Source of the DNA: Gnetum montanum
Taxonomy: Eukaryota; Streptophyta; Gnetopsida; Gnetales; Gnetaceae
Reading direction: 5' to 3'
Length of the DNA: 46,098 nt
NCBI GenBank assembly: GCA_015680685.1
Contig: MNCI01011963.1
Location: 7,692-53,789, forward strand
The notes under the pieces are model-generated. The model did not search any database, was not told the DNA's origin, and was given only the letters and a program-made list of their open reading frames with translations. Shown here one piece after another: positions 34,654-44,889 of the stretch (the first letter of the stretch is position 1; each line of letters starts with the position of its first letter). Both the position numbers and the translations under genes were made by a program.

Positions 34654-36180
34654 TAAGGTGCACAAGGTGGTGGTTGTGTTGGGGACATGGGCTGATAGTA
34701 TTGAGGAGAATAATAATACGATGAGATAGAGTATGTTAACCTAGTTGGGGAAACAGGATGTTGAACTAGATAAGCGTTTGGATTTGGATGATACGAAGGG
34801 TGTCTCTAGTTTAGGGATGGCTTCCCCCATGATTGGGATTGTTGCCACTATGATCGAACACAGTATCTCTGTACAAACTTTGGATGTAACGTGCTTCCCC
34901 AATGCTCATATAAATGTAACAAGATTGGGCATTGGCCCTTGGGCTGATCGTACAGGAAAATGTTGCATTCATACGTATGATTGCTAGTTGAGCTCTTATT
35001 TTCCTCATCCCTTCTTTCTGATTGTCTAATGATATTTTGTCCTACTTTTCAAGTTTTCAAAACTCCATTTCCAATAATATTGATATACTCTCCACACTTT
35101 TTATGCGTCCATTCCAAAATCTTATTGATCTTTTCCTCAACTTCCTCTAATGATTGTTGTACTGGCAAAGATGGTTCTTCCTCCTTGAGATAGGGTGATT
35201 TCTCCTTTTTGTGATTATGGACCTCTATTAAGTTGAGATTTTGGTCCTATTGACGTTTTTCAACACTCTCCCATCTAGCCATTTCTCCTTCTTCTTTTGC
35301 TACCCGCTTAATAAGCTCTTGGAATTGATGGGTTCGTAGTTCGTATAGTTGACCTTGGGCATACATCCCTAGGGTTTCTCTTATTTCATCACGAAGCCCA
35401 TCAATGATATGGTGCATTAGCCTTTCCTCAGAGAACTCATGGCCTGGACAGTTGTTTAACAGTGCATAATATCTTTCTAAGGCCATATCCAAGGGTTCAT
35501 GTTGTGCTTGTTTCCACTCTTGTATTTTTTCCTCAAGGCCGACACTCTTGCATAGGTTTGATATCTTTCGTTAAAGAGTTCTACCATTATTGGCCAACGT
35601 CATATTGAATTTGGTTTTAATGATCTATACCATTCTTTTGCTTGGTCGATGAGTGTCATAGGAAAGAGCTTGAGTTTTTGCCAACCGTTATCAATGTTGT
35701 TCCATGCACAGGCATCGTAGAAGCCTCATAAATGTTGTTGCAGATCTAAGTCATAGCCTCCTGAAAAATTGGGAAAGTTGTTTAAATCAAGCCTAGGTAG
35801 GCAGCTCTCTTTTTGATGCCTACGGGAGATTCAAACAGCCTCTTATATGTGCGTTAGGCTTGTAGTCGCCAGTAGGGATTCATCGTCACCAAGTAAGTTA
35901 TGCTTTCGTGTGTTGGTATAATGCTGCCTTCATTTATGTTTATAAGAAATCCCCACCTCAGATTGTGCACTCCAATATTCATTGTCATATAATTCATGGG
36001 TTCTCTAATGAATTTCCTCACTAGATGTGGCATTATCGTAGTCTTGTAGGAGAGGCATGATTGTGAATATGTGTGTGAATTTATATCTGAATTTTTGTAA
36101 CTATTTCTTCCTAAAATATATATTGTTAATTCCTATACAATGACCTTGTATGATATAACTAATTTAGATAACTAGCACTT

Positions 36181-36198
36181 TCCCTGGCAACAGCGCCA
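36181..36198 (-). promoter_or_regulatory. PBS of E2 (tRNA-Asp)
   Basis: On the minus strand it reads TGGCGCTGTTGCCAGGGA, two transitions from the plant tRNA-Asp complement, one base inside the 5' LTR. Confidence 0.9.
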
Positions 36199-36199
36199 A

Positions 36200-37037
36200 T
36201 GATGAGTGGTGAGGTACCCCTACACTTAACCATACGAATACGAGCATTTCATGCATGATCCAATCGAACTCGGTAGACGGACTGGTTGTGGTATCTAGAT
36301 AGTTACTCATAGATTGTAGTTCATTGTCTTCCCACCTAGACTAGTATCAGCTTTGTCACATATGATTTAGTCCAGAGTGAGGTGAATGATGTGTTCCTAA
36401 TTAATGCTACTCATGGGTATGATGGTAAATAATATCAATTAAACTAGGAGAGAGAGTGTGAGAGAGAATCTAAACTATCCTAAGTGCAATGAGCATCCGT
36501 TCCTTAACCATCCGTACACATCTTGGACCTCATGCATGACTACCACTAGGATTACCAAACACATGGCCTAGGTACACTACTGGGTTACCAAGTAGTCACA
36601 CTTACATGCTTGTGATTAAGTCGTACTCATTCCACGTTACTAGGAGATAAGGGTAAAGAGATATTAACTAAGAAAATAGTAAATAACAATAACAATTAAA
36701 TGAATAATTAAGCTAAGTGGATGCTGCAATGATGAAGTAATCTTGATCTTTATTGCCATTCATGTGCGTGTCCAAGTACATCACACTCGAATAAGGATGC
36801 CATACAATTACAATCATCACATTGCGGGCATGCACTAGGAGAAAAGGGTTGAGAGGAAAACTACTAAAAACTAAAAACTTAAAAACTCCAAAAACTCAAA
36901 GACTTCCCAAAAACTACCTACCAGATCTACCTACCTCTTATTTATAGATGAGGAGATAGGCTGTGATATCATGTATGTGATATCACGTACACGATATCAT
37001 GGGTGCGATATCGCAGCCAACAATTTATGACTCATCA
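36200..37037 (-). repeat. 5' LTR of E2
   Basis: Plus-strand ends are TGATGAGTGG and ATGACTCATCA; 838 bp. TATA in reverse at 36938-36948, GATATC array 36962-37018, AATAAA inverted pair 36745-36798. It aligns along its length with the 3' LTR at 27044-27886. Confidence 0.93.
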
Positions 37038-38424
37038 ACTTCCTAGGCCATGAGTTCTCTAAGGAAAGGCTAATGTGCCATATCATAGATGGGCTTCGTA
37101 ATGAACCAAGGAAAACCCTAGGGATGTATGCTTGAGGTCAAGTATATGAGCTACGAACCCATCAATTCCAAGAGCTTATCAAGCAAGTAGCGAAAGAAGA
37201 AGGAGAAATGGCTAGATGGGAGAATGTTGAAAAATCTCAACAGGACCAAAATCTTACATCCACAAAGGTCCATAATCTAAAAAAGGAGAAATCAACTCAA
37301 CTCAAGGAGGTGGAATCATCTTTGCCAACACTACAATAATTAAATGAAATTGAGGCAAAGATCAATAAGATGATGGAATGGATGCATAAAAAATGTGGAG
37401 AATACGCCAACATTGTTGGAGATAGAGTTATGACAACCCAAGAAATAGGACAAAACGCCTTTAGACAATTAGAAAAAAGGGTTGAAGAGAATAAGAACTT
37501 AACTTTCAATCATACATATCAATGCAACATTTTCCTATACGATCATCCCAAGGGCCAATGCCTAGTCTTGTCACATTTACAGGAGTATTGGGGAAGAGTG
37601 TTGCACCCAAAGTTCGTACAAAGATACTATGTTCAATCATAGTTGCAACAATCCCAGTCGTGGGGGAGGCCATCCCCAAACTGGCTACCCCCTTCATATC
37701 ATCCGAGTCCAAGCACTTATCAAGTTCAACATCTTTTTTCCCCAATTGGGTCAATGTCTTCTATCTCACCACATTATTATTATTCTCCTCAATACTATCA
37801 ATCCATATCCTCTTCAATAGGACCACCACCTCGTGTACATTACACTTCTCCCAATTTCAACATTCTCATCCTTCACCTCCTTCCACATCACCACCAATTG
37901 TACCCGAGGGATTTGCATGACAACATCAACCCATGAACATTACTTTTGCTTCTACTATCAACAATAGTGGGAATCCTTCACAACATCATAGGCATCCCTT
38001 CTTTAGATGTGACCATAGAAAGGGACACCACAGTTCAAAAATGACTACATCTACCAACTTAGCACAAGTCCAACACTATGGTGCATCTTCGTCTTTGAAC
38101 TCAATGCCTCGTGCTACTTTATCTAGGCCACCAAGCAATACTCCAACAACGATGCAGCCTAATGAATATAGCCATGTAGGGAGACATATTGATCCTTGCA
38201 TACCATCTTACAATCATAAGTATCATAGTGGGGGGTCAACTCCTTATAAATTAACCACATCTTATAACTTTCTCCACTATGTCAACTCTAATCAAGTATG
38301 TGAACCCCAATGGGATACGTATGACCGGGTCCCAATATTTCCAACATGCAAGGATCCCAACCTTCCATTTATTAATTCTAGCCATGCTCAACCGTTTAGT
38401 CATGGGGGGTATCCTCCATTCTAA
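37038..38424 (+). pseudogene. gag: gag of E1, part 2
   Basis: Resumes directly after E2: the target copy acttc, then GHEFSKERLMCHIIDGLRNE, YELRTHQFQELIKQVAKEEG, the zinc-like CNIFLYDHPKGQC (a Cys lost where C's gag has CEIC), a Ser/Pro/Tyr-rich segment (37640-37930), and a tail ending HAQPFSHGGYPPF with a stop at 38422-38424. Stops are few, one at 37132 (TGA) and one at 37337 (TAA). It is the best-kept copy of the gag C-terminus, with none of the solo LTR seen in E2. Confidence 0.85.
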
Positions 38425-39770
38425 CAACATAGAATTAATAAATATTTTTTTTTCATTTCTTTAATTTTACAATTTTTTGTTTTCCACTTTCTCATCTTTC
38501 AATTTATTATTTTTTCTTTTTGTCTCTTTATCTTTTTATAAGTAATATCATCTACAAATAAAGCATTCATGTGAACCATTGGTTGAGGTATTGTTTTATG
38601 CTATCAAGTCTCAAGTGACTCATTATGTGGACAACAAGCCCATAACATCCACCCACCCATTCTATTAATAAGGGGTTCTACCTTGGGTACAATGATATTC
38701 CTAATCATTAGAACTTAAAGTAATTTTGTGTTCTTGTACCCAGAACGAAGAAGGATGGACCAAGAGGGAATGGTTAGGGTGTGACATCAAGGGGACTTAT
38801 GGATTCCCTTGGTAACATTTGTAGGAGTTATCATGTAGCTTGGTTGTACTAAGATCCTTGTGGATCTAATGAAAAATGGAAGTAAGAGTAATAAAAAGGC
38901 ACTCAACTAGAAAAAATAATAATAATGCTATTCTAGGGAGTCTCGCTGGAAAGACATGCACCCATGCCTAAAGGTAGGCAACTTCTCTAGATTTAGCAAT
39001 ACTTCAAAAAAATAAAAAAAAATTGTCACAAAGCAAAATCACTCTTCCCTTGAATGAAACGCCAAGTGATCATACGCCTTGCTATCATGGTGCTCTTATG
39101 GTTGTCCATCATTGGATGAAGTAATGCAATGTCACTAATTAGAGGCATGGACTTGGTCTTGATTTTGGAGTGATGGGCTAATGACACACTAATCATGACT
39201 TACACGCAAGATTCATTGTGCCCTTAGTCAGTTACCTCATGTCCCAATCTCTACAATCCCTTCTACAATTCGCCTCATCTCGCTATTCATGTAATTGTGA
39301 CTTGTGACTTGGGTAGCAAGGGATTCATATCTCATCACAGTGATATCGACATGTGTATGTTTTGTGAAATCAGTGTAGATTACATTTAACCCTTCTAGTG
39401 CCTATGGACATTTTAAGGTGTGGTTACGCAAGGGCATTATAGGTTGGAACCTGCTTTGGGGAGGACCCACTTGCGTAACCCTTGTAATTTGCACTTGTAA
39501 CACATCTCCCACATATCATCTTTTACCCTCCAAGTATTACCAATGTTCTTCTTTCCCTTATCATCCTTTCAATTCAAACGTTCCTATGAGTCAACACATG
39601 TTCTTTTTCCTCATACTCTTCATGACTTTTATTGTTAGATTTTACATCATTATATCTTTTGTGCCTTCAAGACTAGTTCATATTACCCTGGACCCTTTAC
39701 ATTGATCTAAAGTCCTTAGTTTATGCCTTGGAGTTTCAAAAATTTATAAATTTTTCTAAGTACCCTATTT
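38425..39770 (+). other. Conserved non-coding spacer of E1
   Basis: Aligns with the E2 spacer (31480-32795, reversed) and, more loosely, the E3 spacer. No long reading frame and no pol motif. T-rich at the start (38440-38540). Confidence 0.55.
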
Positions 39771-39778
39771 TTGATGGG

Positions 39779-39917
39779 TCGTAGTATCGAATCCCCAATA
39801 TTGGGTTGGCCGCGATATCGAGTCCCTGCTATCGAGTACCTGATATCGAGTCGACCGCAATATCAAGTCTCTGTTATCGAGTACTTGATATCGCATCCTT
39901 AAAATCTATATATATGA
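39779..39917 (+). promoter_or_regulatory. Internal GATATC/ATCGAGT array and TATA box upstream of E1 ORF2
   Basis: Words gcgatatcgagtc, gctatcgagtacc and gatatcgagtcg recur about eight times. A TATA candidate (tatatatatga, 39907-39917) follows at once, and the ORF2 ATG lies about 510 bases on. The arrangement copies that in the E1 LTR (array then TATA). The downstream leader (ttgaacc, tgtttagcttagt) is shared with E2. Confidence 0.6.
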
Positions 39918-40175
39918 ACACCCCCTCCCCCTCCTTGGTGAATGTCAACATCATTGCAATTGTTCACGCAGGGGAATTTTTCAAATTTTCTTCTACAACT
40001 TGCAACTTGCGCACCTCTCAATCTACTAGCAATAACTCACTTGCTAGCACTCTGATTTTCATTCCGTCTGAACCTACTTGAACCCGGAATGTTTAGCTTA
40101 GTTGGGGGAAGGGTACACATTGAATTGTGCATAAATTTTTCAAAATTTTTCATCACCCAAAGGACAATATCAAGG

Positions 40176-40423
40176 GTAATTAAGTATAAAACTAGTAAGC
40201 ATGTGCCAAAAAAAATTTCATCTCCTCATCTATACCGGGAAATTAAACTTTGAAGCCACCTAAGCAAAGTGGGCCAAATATTAAAAAATTTTGGGGATAT
40301 TTCCATAAAAATTTCTAACTTTAAATCACACGGAATAAAAAATAAATTCATTAAGGCAAGGAGTAAGGTATAACTTAACTTTGGTAAGCAACCTTACTAA
40401 TGATTAGCCTCGTGTGATTGCAG
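40176..40423 (+). other. Putative 5'-UTR intron before ORF2 in E1
   Basis: Donor caag/ggtaatta and acceptor gtgtgattgcag/ATG, at positions matching E2. Inferred only. Confidence 0.45.
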
Positions 40424-43217
40424 ATGGCCCCAAAGCATGGACAACAAGAAGGTCCCTCTCAAGGTGCATTTAAGCGACCTAGGAGAGGTAGAGGATAGGT
40501 GTCTACTGAACAACATATAGAGCAAGAGGCACAATCCTTCAGTATCCATCAAGAGACTCCTACTACTGTACAATCGAAACAAGTAGAAGGAGGAGCTGCT
40601 ACAGTGCCTAAACAGGGAACACACCTCACGTTGTCCCTGGAGTGTGTTCAGGCCATCTGTGAAAGGTCCACATCAGTTGAAGTAATTGTGGAATTGAACT
40701 TCGGACCCTTCATGGAATTCACTCCTGAGGCCATCAGGGACAAACTCAAAGGATCCCCATTATGGCCTATCCTCTTCGAAAGCAATGCCTGGTACTTGGG
40801 AGAAATGTATCAGTTTTGGCACAATAAGGAAGAAGGCACCACAGTTGACATTTGTGGTTTGTCTATCAATTTTTCCACCAAGGCCATTTTGAAAGTCTTA
40901 AACCTTCTAAATACAAGGCCGAAGGTTGCTCACCTATTCACTCACTCCAATGCTGATGCACGAAAGGTTTGGTTGGATAGGGCGTATAGTAAAGAAGATA
41001 ATATATATGGAGAATTGATGTTGGAAGAGAGAATCTACTTCAAGATTGGTACTTATCACATCTTCCCCACAAAAGGATTAAATAAGATTTCAACATATGT
41101 GGCAAGAGGAAGTGTGATATTGATGGGAAAGGTTAATGCTAACCTACCCCATCTATATCTCATGGAGATCTTAAGGTGATTTGAAGAACACAAGATAGGG
41201 AAGTTCACATTGCCCTTCCCTTGTCTCATCAGGAAGATGTGCAACCATGCTAGAATTCTGGGGTACACCAATGACATCCCTAGAAGAGCCCAAAATGCTT
41301 CATTCACTGAACTGCTGAAGCCACCAGCTCCAAGGAAAAGTGCTAGTGAGACACTAGAGTCAAAGCTAAAGCAAGAGCAAGAACAAATGGTGGGGCCCAC
41401 TGCAACTCAAACTACAGGGCCTAGCCAAATTCCAAGCATAGGGCCCAATAGACAACAAGAAGTAGGGCCTAGCAAGAGCTAGCAAGATCAACCACCACCA
41501 CCATGGCAAGATTATCAATTGTCAATGAGCCACCTCAGGGCCATCATTGAGACGATCTGTTGGGGGAGTTATGATGATGCTAATCTCTTATGTGTCATCG
41601 ATGATACCATACGATCCACTGTCTCTATAGATCACACACAGGGAGAGGTGTCCATTCAGATAAGAGAAGGGGAGATTGATTGGTCACAACAGATTTTGAG
41701 GAACGCTGCATCCTTTCAGGTGCAACTCGAGATAGGTGAAGGGGCCATAGTGGTGGTCATGCAGCACCAAGATGCAGCAAGAGTCATAGAAGTGGTTGTA
41801 GATCATATCAAAGAATCCTTTAACATCCCTGTTGTGCCACTGACAGACTTCACAGGAGCATGTGATGCTCAAACATTGGTCGGTCCCTCGATGACTCCTG
41901 TGAAGCATGAGGATGTGCTTGATCGGTTGCTGCAAATAGGACAAGTAATAACATCCTTTATTGACATTCCACAAGATGTCATGGTAGCAAAATCAAACCT
42001 CATCTTTACCAAGGGAAAGCTGGTCATGGTAGAGATTAGGGCTGAGCACGAAGAAGTAGAGTTAGAAAAACTCCAAGAGAGGCTTGTATCCCTGCAAGCT
42101 ACACAGTGGGACCCCTCTCAATTCGTTCCCATAGACTAGCTGGACACCTTCAAAACCAAACAACTTAATAAATTGTTGGTGGACGATAAAAGAGTAGTAG
42201 AGGAGAAAGAGAAGGCTGACTAGGATGCCTCCAAGGCACAAGCACAAACCTATGTGCACGCCAAGGCACTCAGAGCCTTACAAGAGGAGAATAAACAACT
42301 CGCTATTGACAATCTTTGGTTAACCGTTGTGGAGAAACAGAAGAATGTTCTAAAAGAAAACTTTCAATAGCTACGAGAATAATTGATCAGGGTCAATCAA
42401 GATATGAACCATTTGGCCAGAGAAAATCGAACCCTCTCAATGGAGGAGGTATGCGCAATCTGTTAGAAGACGGCCATCAAAACAAGCGTGTGGCAAAATG
42501 AGGCCAAGCAACATGAAAAGTTAAAGGAGAATTTCCAAGACTAGGTGGGAATTTACAAGTAAGTCATCGAGAAGGAGATCCATATGGCCAAGGCCCACAT
42601 CAACACTTTCAATGCTTAGCACATTGATTGGCGGGCCATATTGGACACATATGCATTTGCCCACTAGGTGGAACTTAAAAGTTGGGACTTACAGATTCAA
42701 GACCTCATAGAGTACATGGAATTGGCAAACCTGTAGTATGCCAATCTAGCCATGTTGATAGTAGGGCACCCAAGGATAGAGCTCAAGGGGCAAGTAGCTA
42801 CCACCTACACCAAATATGAAGCAGAATTTGTGGAGCACAAGAAAATGTTGCAGAAGCTAAAAGTTTCAAATTATGAACTAGAGGTGGTTAAAGCAAGCTA
42901 CCAAGGATAAAAAGATGTTGCAGTGGACATGGCTTGACGGTTTACAAATTTTTAGGAGTAAAGGGATAAAGCCAAAGCCTACAAGGAGGAATGATAGTTG
43001 TTTGTGGCCTGGTACGTCAAAGCAAACTAAATGTTTCCACAACTACCGTGCCCATTGAAGGTGTCGACTTCATCAAACATTGGAGCATCATCATGGATAG
43101 CACAGGATCCCTGAATGGAAGAGGAAAAGCTCTAGGCACTACTTCAATGTCATCAAATTCCAAAACCTGGAGCACAAGACAAGGGGAAGCAACCCATGGA
43201 GGAGCCACCGCCACCTA
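40424..43217 (+). pseudogene. ORF2 of E1 (unknown protein, about 927 codons)
   Basis: ATG at 40424 (MAPKHGQQEGPSQG), stop at 43215-43217; one frame is kept to at least 42900, broken mainly by TAG and TGA. Parts: a basic start (KRPRRGRG); a globular domain (about residues 50-290) with LNFGPFMEFTPEAI, VDICGLSINFSTKAILKV, YFKIGTYHIFPTKG and NANLPHLYLMEILR; a Gln/Pro/Thr linker with GPSQIPSIGPNRQ; a second domain (about residues 365-570) with VSIQIREGEIDW and QWDPSQFVPID; then a coiled coil to the end. The first domain loosely resembles plant-transposon-associated Athila ORF domains by eye. No catalytic motif was recognised, and env-like features (signal peptide, transmembrane helix) are not evident. 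Net length is out of frame by one base relative to E2. Confidence 0.75.
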
Positions 43218-43344
43218 GAACCACATGAGTTTCACAAAATTTTGTAATTTTGTGATTTTTCTTTTTTGTGTTATGTCCCAAATTTGTCCTATTGAGTTCT
43301 CCACCACAACATGAATCAATTCCCCATTAGTCAATAATCCCATA
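43218..43344 (+). other. 3' tail of E1, cut by E3
   Basis: Aligns with the tail of E2 up to caataatcccata, where the LTR of E3 starts. E1's PPT and 3' LTR must lie beyond E3, outside the window. Confidence 0.6.
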
Positions 43345-44155
43345 TGATGAGTGGCAAGGTGCCCCTACACTCAACCCTACGAATACAAGCGTTTCACACG
43401 CGATCTGGTCGAACTCCAAGGACTAAGTGCTTACACCTCCTAATGGAACACTTAAGGTTAATCAATCATTGTCTTCCCAAAATTACTTGTATTGTCACAG
43501 TTGTATGGTTAAGTAAGCTTGAGGTATATGATTTTTATACCTTTTATCTTTTTAATGTCTTATGGTAATAGGGGAAGGTGAAGAGAACTAAGTGACTAAC
43601 TTTCATTAACTATTCACTAACTAAGTTCTAATTATTCTAGCACCAGTATTTGTTTGCACTTGTTGCACACACCTTGAACTAGTGCAACATTGTTGGGATT
43701 ACCAAACGCTACTCGTTACTGGATTACCAAGCGTTACACACGTGCTCGAAGCAGTTGAACTGAGTGCATTAACTACGAGAGTCAAGGGTTGAGAGAGATT
43801 AATTATCTAGGAAAGCATTTAAACATTTAACAATAATTAATTCCTATTTATCTTTGTCCACATGCTGCAAGGTTTATCAGAAAGTTCGTCTTTATTGCTG
43901 TACACAAATGTATGCTCAGGTACAATTTGCTCGAATAAAGATCCGTTCACTTTAAGACTCCTACTACGAGCACATGGAAATTATTCTAACTTTGGAATGG
44001 TAAAACTGCAAGAGTTTAGCTAAGGGTCTAAGTCTAAGTGCCTAAAATAGGGAAAGTCACCTATTATTTATAGAAATTGCGGCAGGCTGTGATATCATGT
44101 ATGCGATATTGAAGGAGTGGACACAATATCGTGGATGCGATATCGCGGTTCATCA
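43345..44155 (-). repeat. 3' LTR of E3
   Basis: Plus-strand ends are TGATGAGTGG and GTTCATCA; 811 bp. TATA in reverse at 44061-44073, a short GATATC array at 44090-44147, AATAAA inverted pair at 43888-43943, and 'ggattaccaa' boxes at about 43695-43735. Confidence 0.88.
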
Positions 44156-44170
44156 TACCCCCATTACTGA
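44156..44170 (-). promoter_or_regulatory. PPT of E3
   Basis: Minus strand ttcagtaatgggggta directly before the LTR, matching E2's PPT at 27887 with one change. Confidence 0.75.
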
Positions 44171-44889
44171 ATGAAAACTTATCCTCAAGTTCCTTACAAA
44201 ATATTGGGAAGGTATGGGATTATTGACTGGAATGACACTAATGGTGAATGGGATGACATGTGAACAGATCATCATTACAATACATGACAAAATTAGTGTT
44301 CATGATAACAAGGGTGAACACTATACGCATTTGACATCCATCCTTATTTGGTAGCTGAGAGAGAAGAGAGAGAGAGAAAAGAAGAAGTTTGTTGCTATCA
44401 ACACCAAGATTGCGCCTTTCATTGTCCATCCATAAGCATGCCATCAATCTTATTCCTTTCATAACTACTCCAGCACCATTCCATTCCAAGTGTTCCCTCC
44501 AAATCCAATCTATTGTTGTATGATTGCCATCTACACACACAACATAGTCTTATATTAGCAAGGATAAATGGATCACAATGCAGTTGATACCTTGCTTCGG
44601 TGTAAGGTTCATTGGCTAAGTTGTGATATGGCTGATGCGGATTCTGGAGATATAACACTAATGACTACCTAAGGTGTAGGGGTTAAGAGAAATCGAAAAA
44701 ATTGGACCAAAACCCCCATGACTAAGAGCAATCCTCCGGTAGTGAGAGAATGGAAAAAGATAAGGAATAAGAAAGATGGAGAAAAAGAGACAACTGCAAT
44801 GCCAGTGAAATGGATGTCAGAGATGGAAATGAACAAAATCAATGTTGATTGTGAAAATGTTTAAGGGAAAGAAATTAACTGATGCACCA
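44171..44889 (-). other. E3 region replacing ORF2
   Basis: The first about 60 bases match E2's 3' tail (ggtatgggattattg); after that homology stops. A purine-rich run (gagagagaagagagagagag, about 44355) and no convincing ORF. About 0.7 kb here stands where E1 and E2 have 2.8 kb of ORF2 plus its promoter. Confidence 0.5.

Larger units (their letters stand above)
32796..36058 (-). pseudogene. gag: gag of E2, split by a solo LTR
   Basis: The ATG is at 36058 (MPLLQDYDNATSSEE). The capsid core WQKLKLFPMTLIDQAKEWYR and RWPIMVELFNERYQTYARV lies at about 35600-35690. LLNNCPGHEFSEERLMHHI and LYELRTHQFQELIKRVAKEE are at 35247-35460, then a degenerate zinc motif (CNIFLYDQPKGQC), a Ser/Pro/Tyr-rich segment, the solo LTR (33372-34648), and the tail ending near 32800 (HAQPFSYGG). 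Stops and a shift near 35510 break the frame. The tail and its spacing match E1 gag closely. Confidence 0.85.
27044..37037 (-). mobile_element. Element E2: complete pol-less LTR element with gag and ORF2
   Basis: Minus-strand element of 9,994 bp: 5' LTR (37037-36200), PBS, gag (36058 to about 32796, split by a solo LTR), spacer, internal promoter-like module (about 31378-31475), ORF2 (30890-28107), 3' tail, PPT and 3' LTR (27886-27044). Without the 1.28-kb solo LTR and one AAGTG it is about 8.7 kb. The two LTRs differ at very roughly one base in ten by eye, mostly by transitions, so the insertion is old. No pol motif was found. Confidence 0.92.
25438..43344 (+). mobile_element. Element E1: pol-less LTR element with gag and ORF2, split by E2
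   Basis: In plus order: 5' LTR, tRNA-Asp PBS, gag part 1, [E2 inserted 27044-37037], gag part 2, non-coding spacer, internal promoter-like module, ORF2, and a 3' tail broken at 43344 by the LTR of E3. Without E2 the visible part is about 7.9 kb. No protease, RT or integrase motif was found, so it depends on another element for mobility. Its own PPT and 3' LTR are beyond E3. The same order of parts in E2 shows a real family, not one deleted copy. Confidence 0.85.

Noticed and set aside
34745-35193. Plus-strand open frames
   Set aside because: Antisense to the E2 gag; the minus strand holds the conserved residues.
37297-37754. Minus-strand open frames
   Set aside because: Antisense to E1 gag part 2.
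40424-43217. ORF2 as an envelope gene
   Set aside because: No signal peptide, hydrophobic transmembrane segment or Cys pattern was seen. The C-terminal part is a charged coiled coil.
43345-44155. LTR taken as the 3' LTR of E1
   Set aside because: It is in the opposite orientation, the PPT lies on its right side, and E1's tail stops before its own PPT.
44355-44380. Purine-rich run as a PPT
   Set aside because: It is not next to an LTR end. The PPT of E3 is at 44156-44170.
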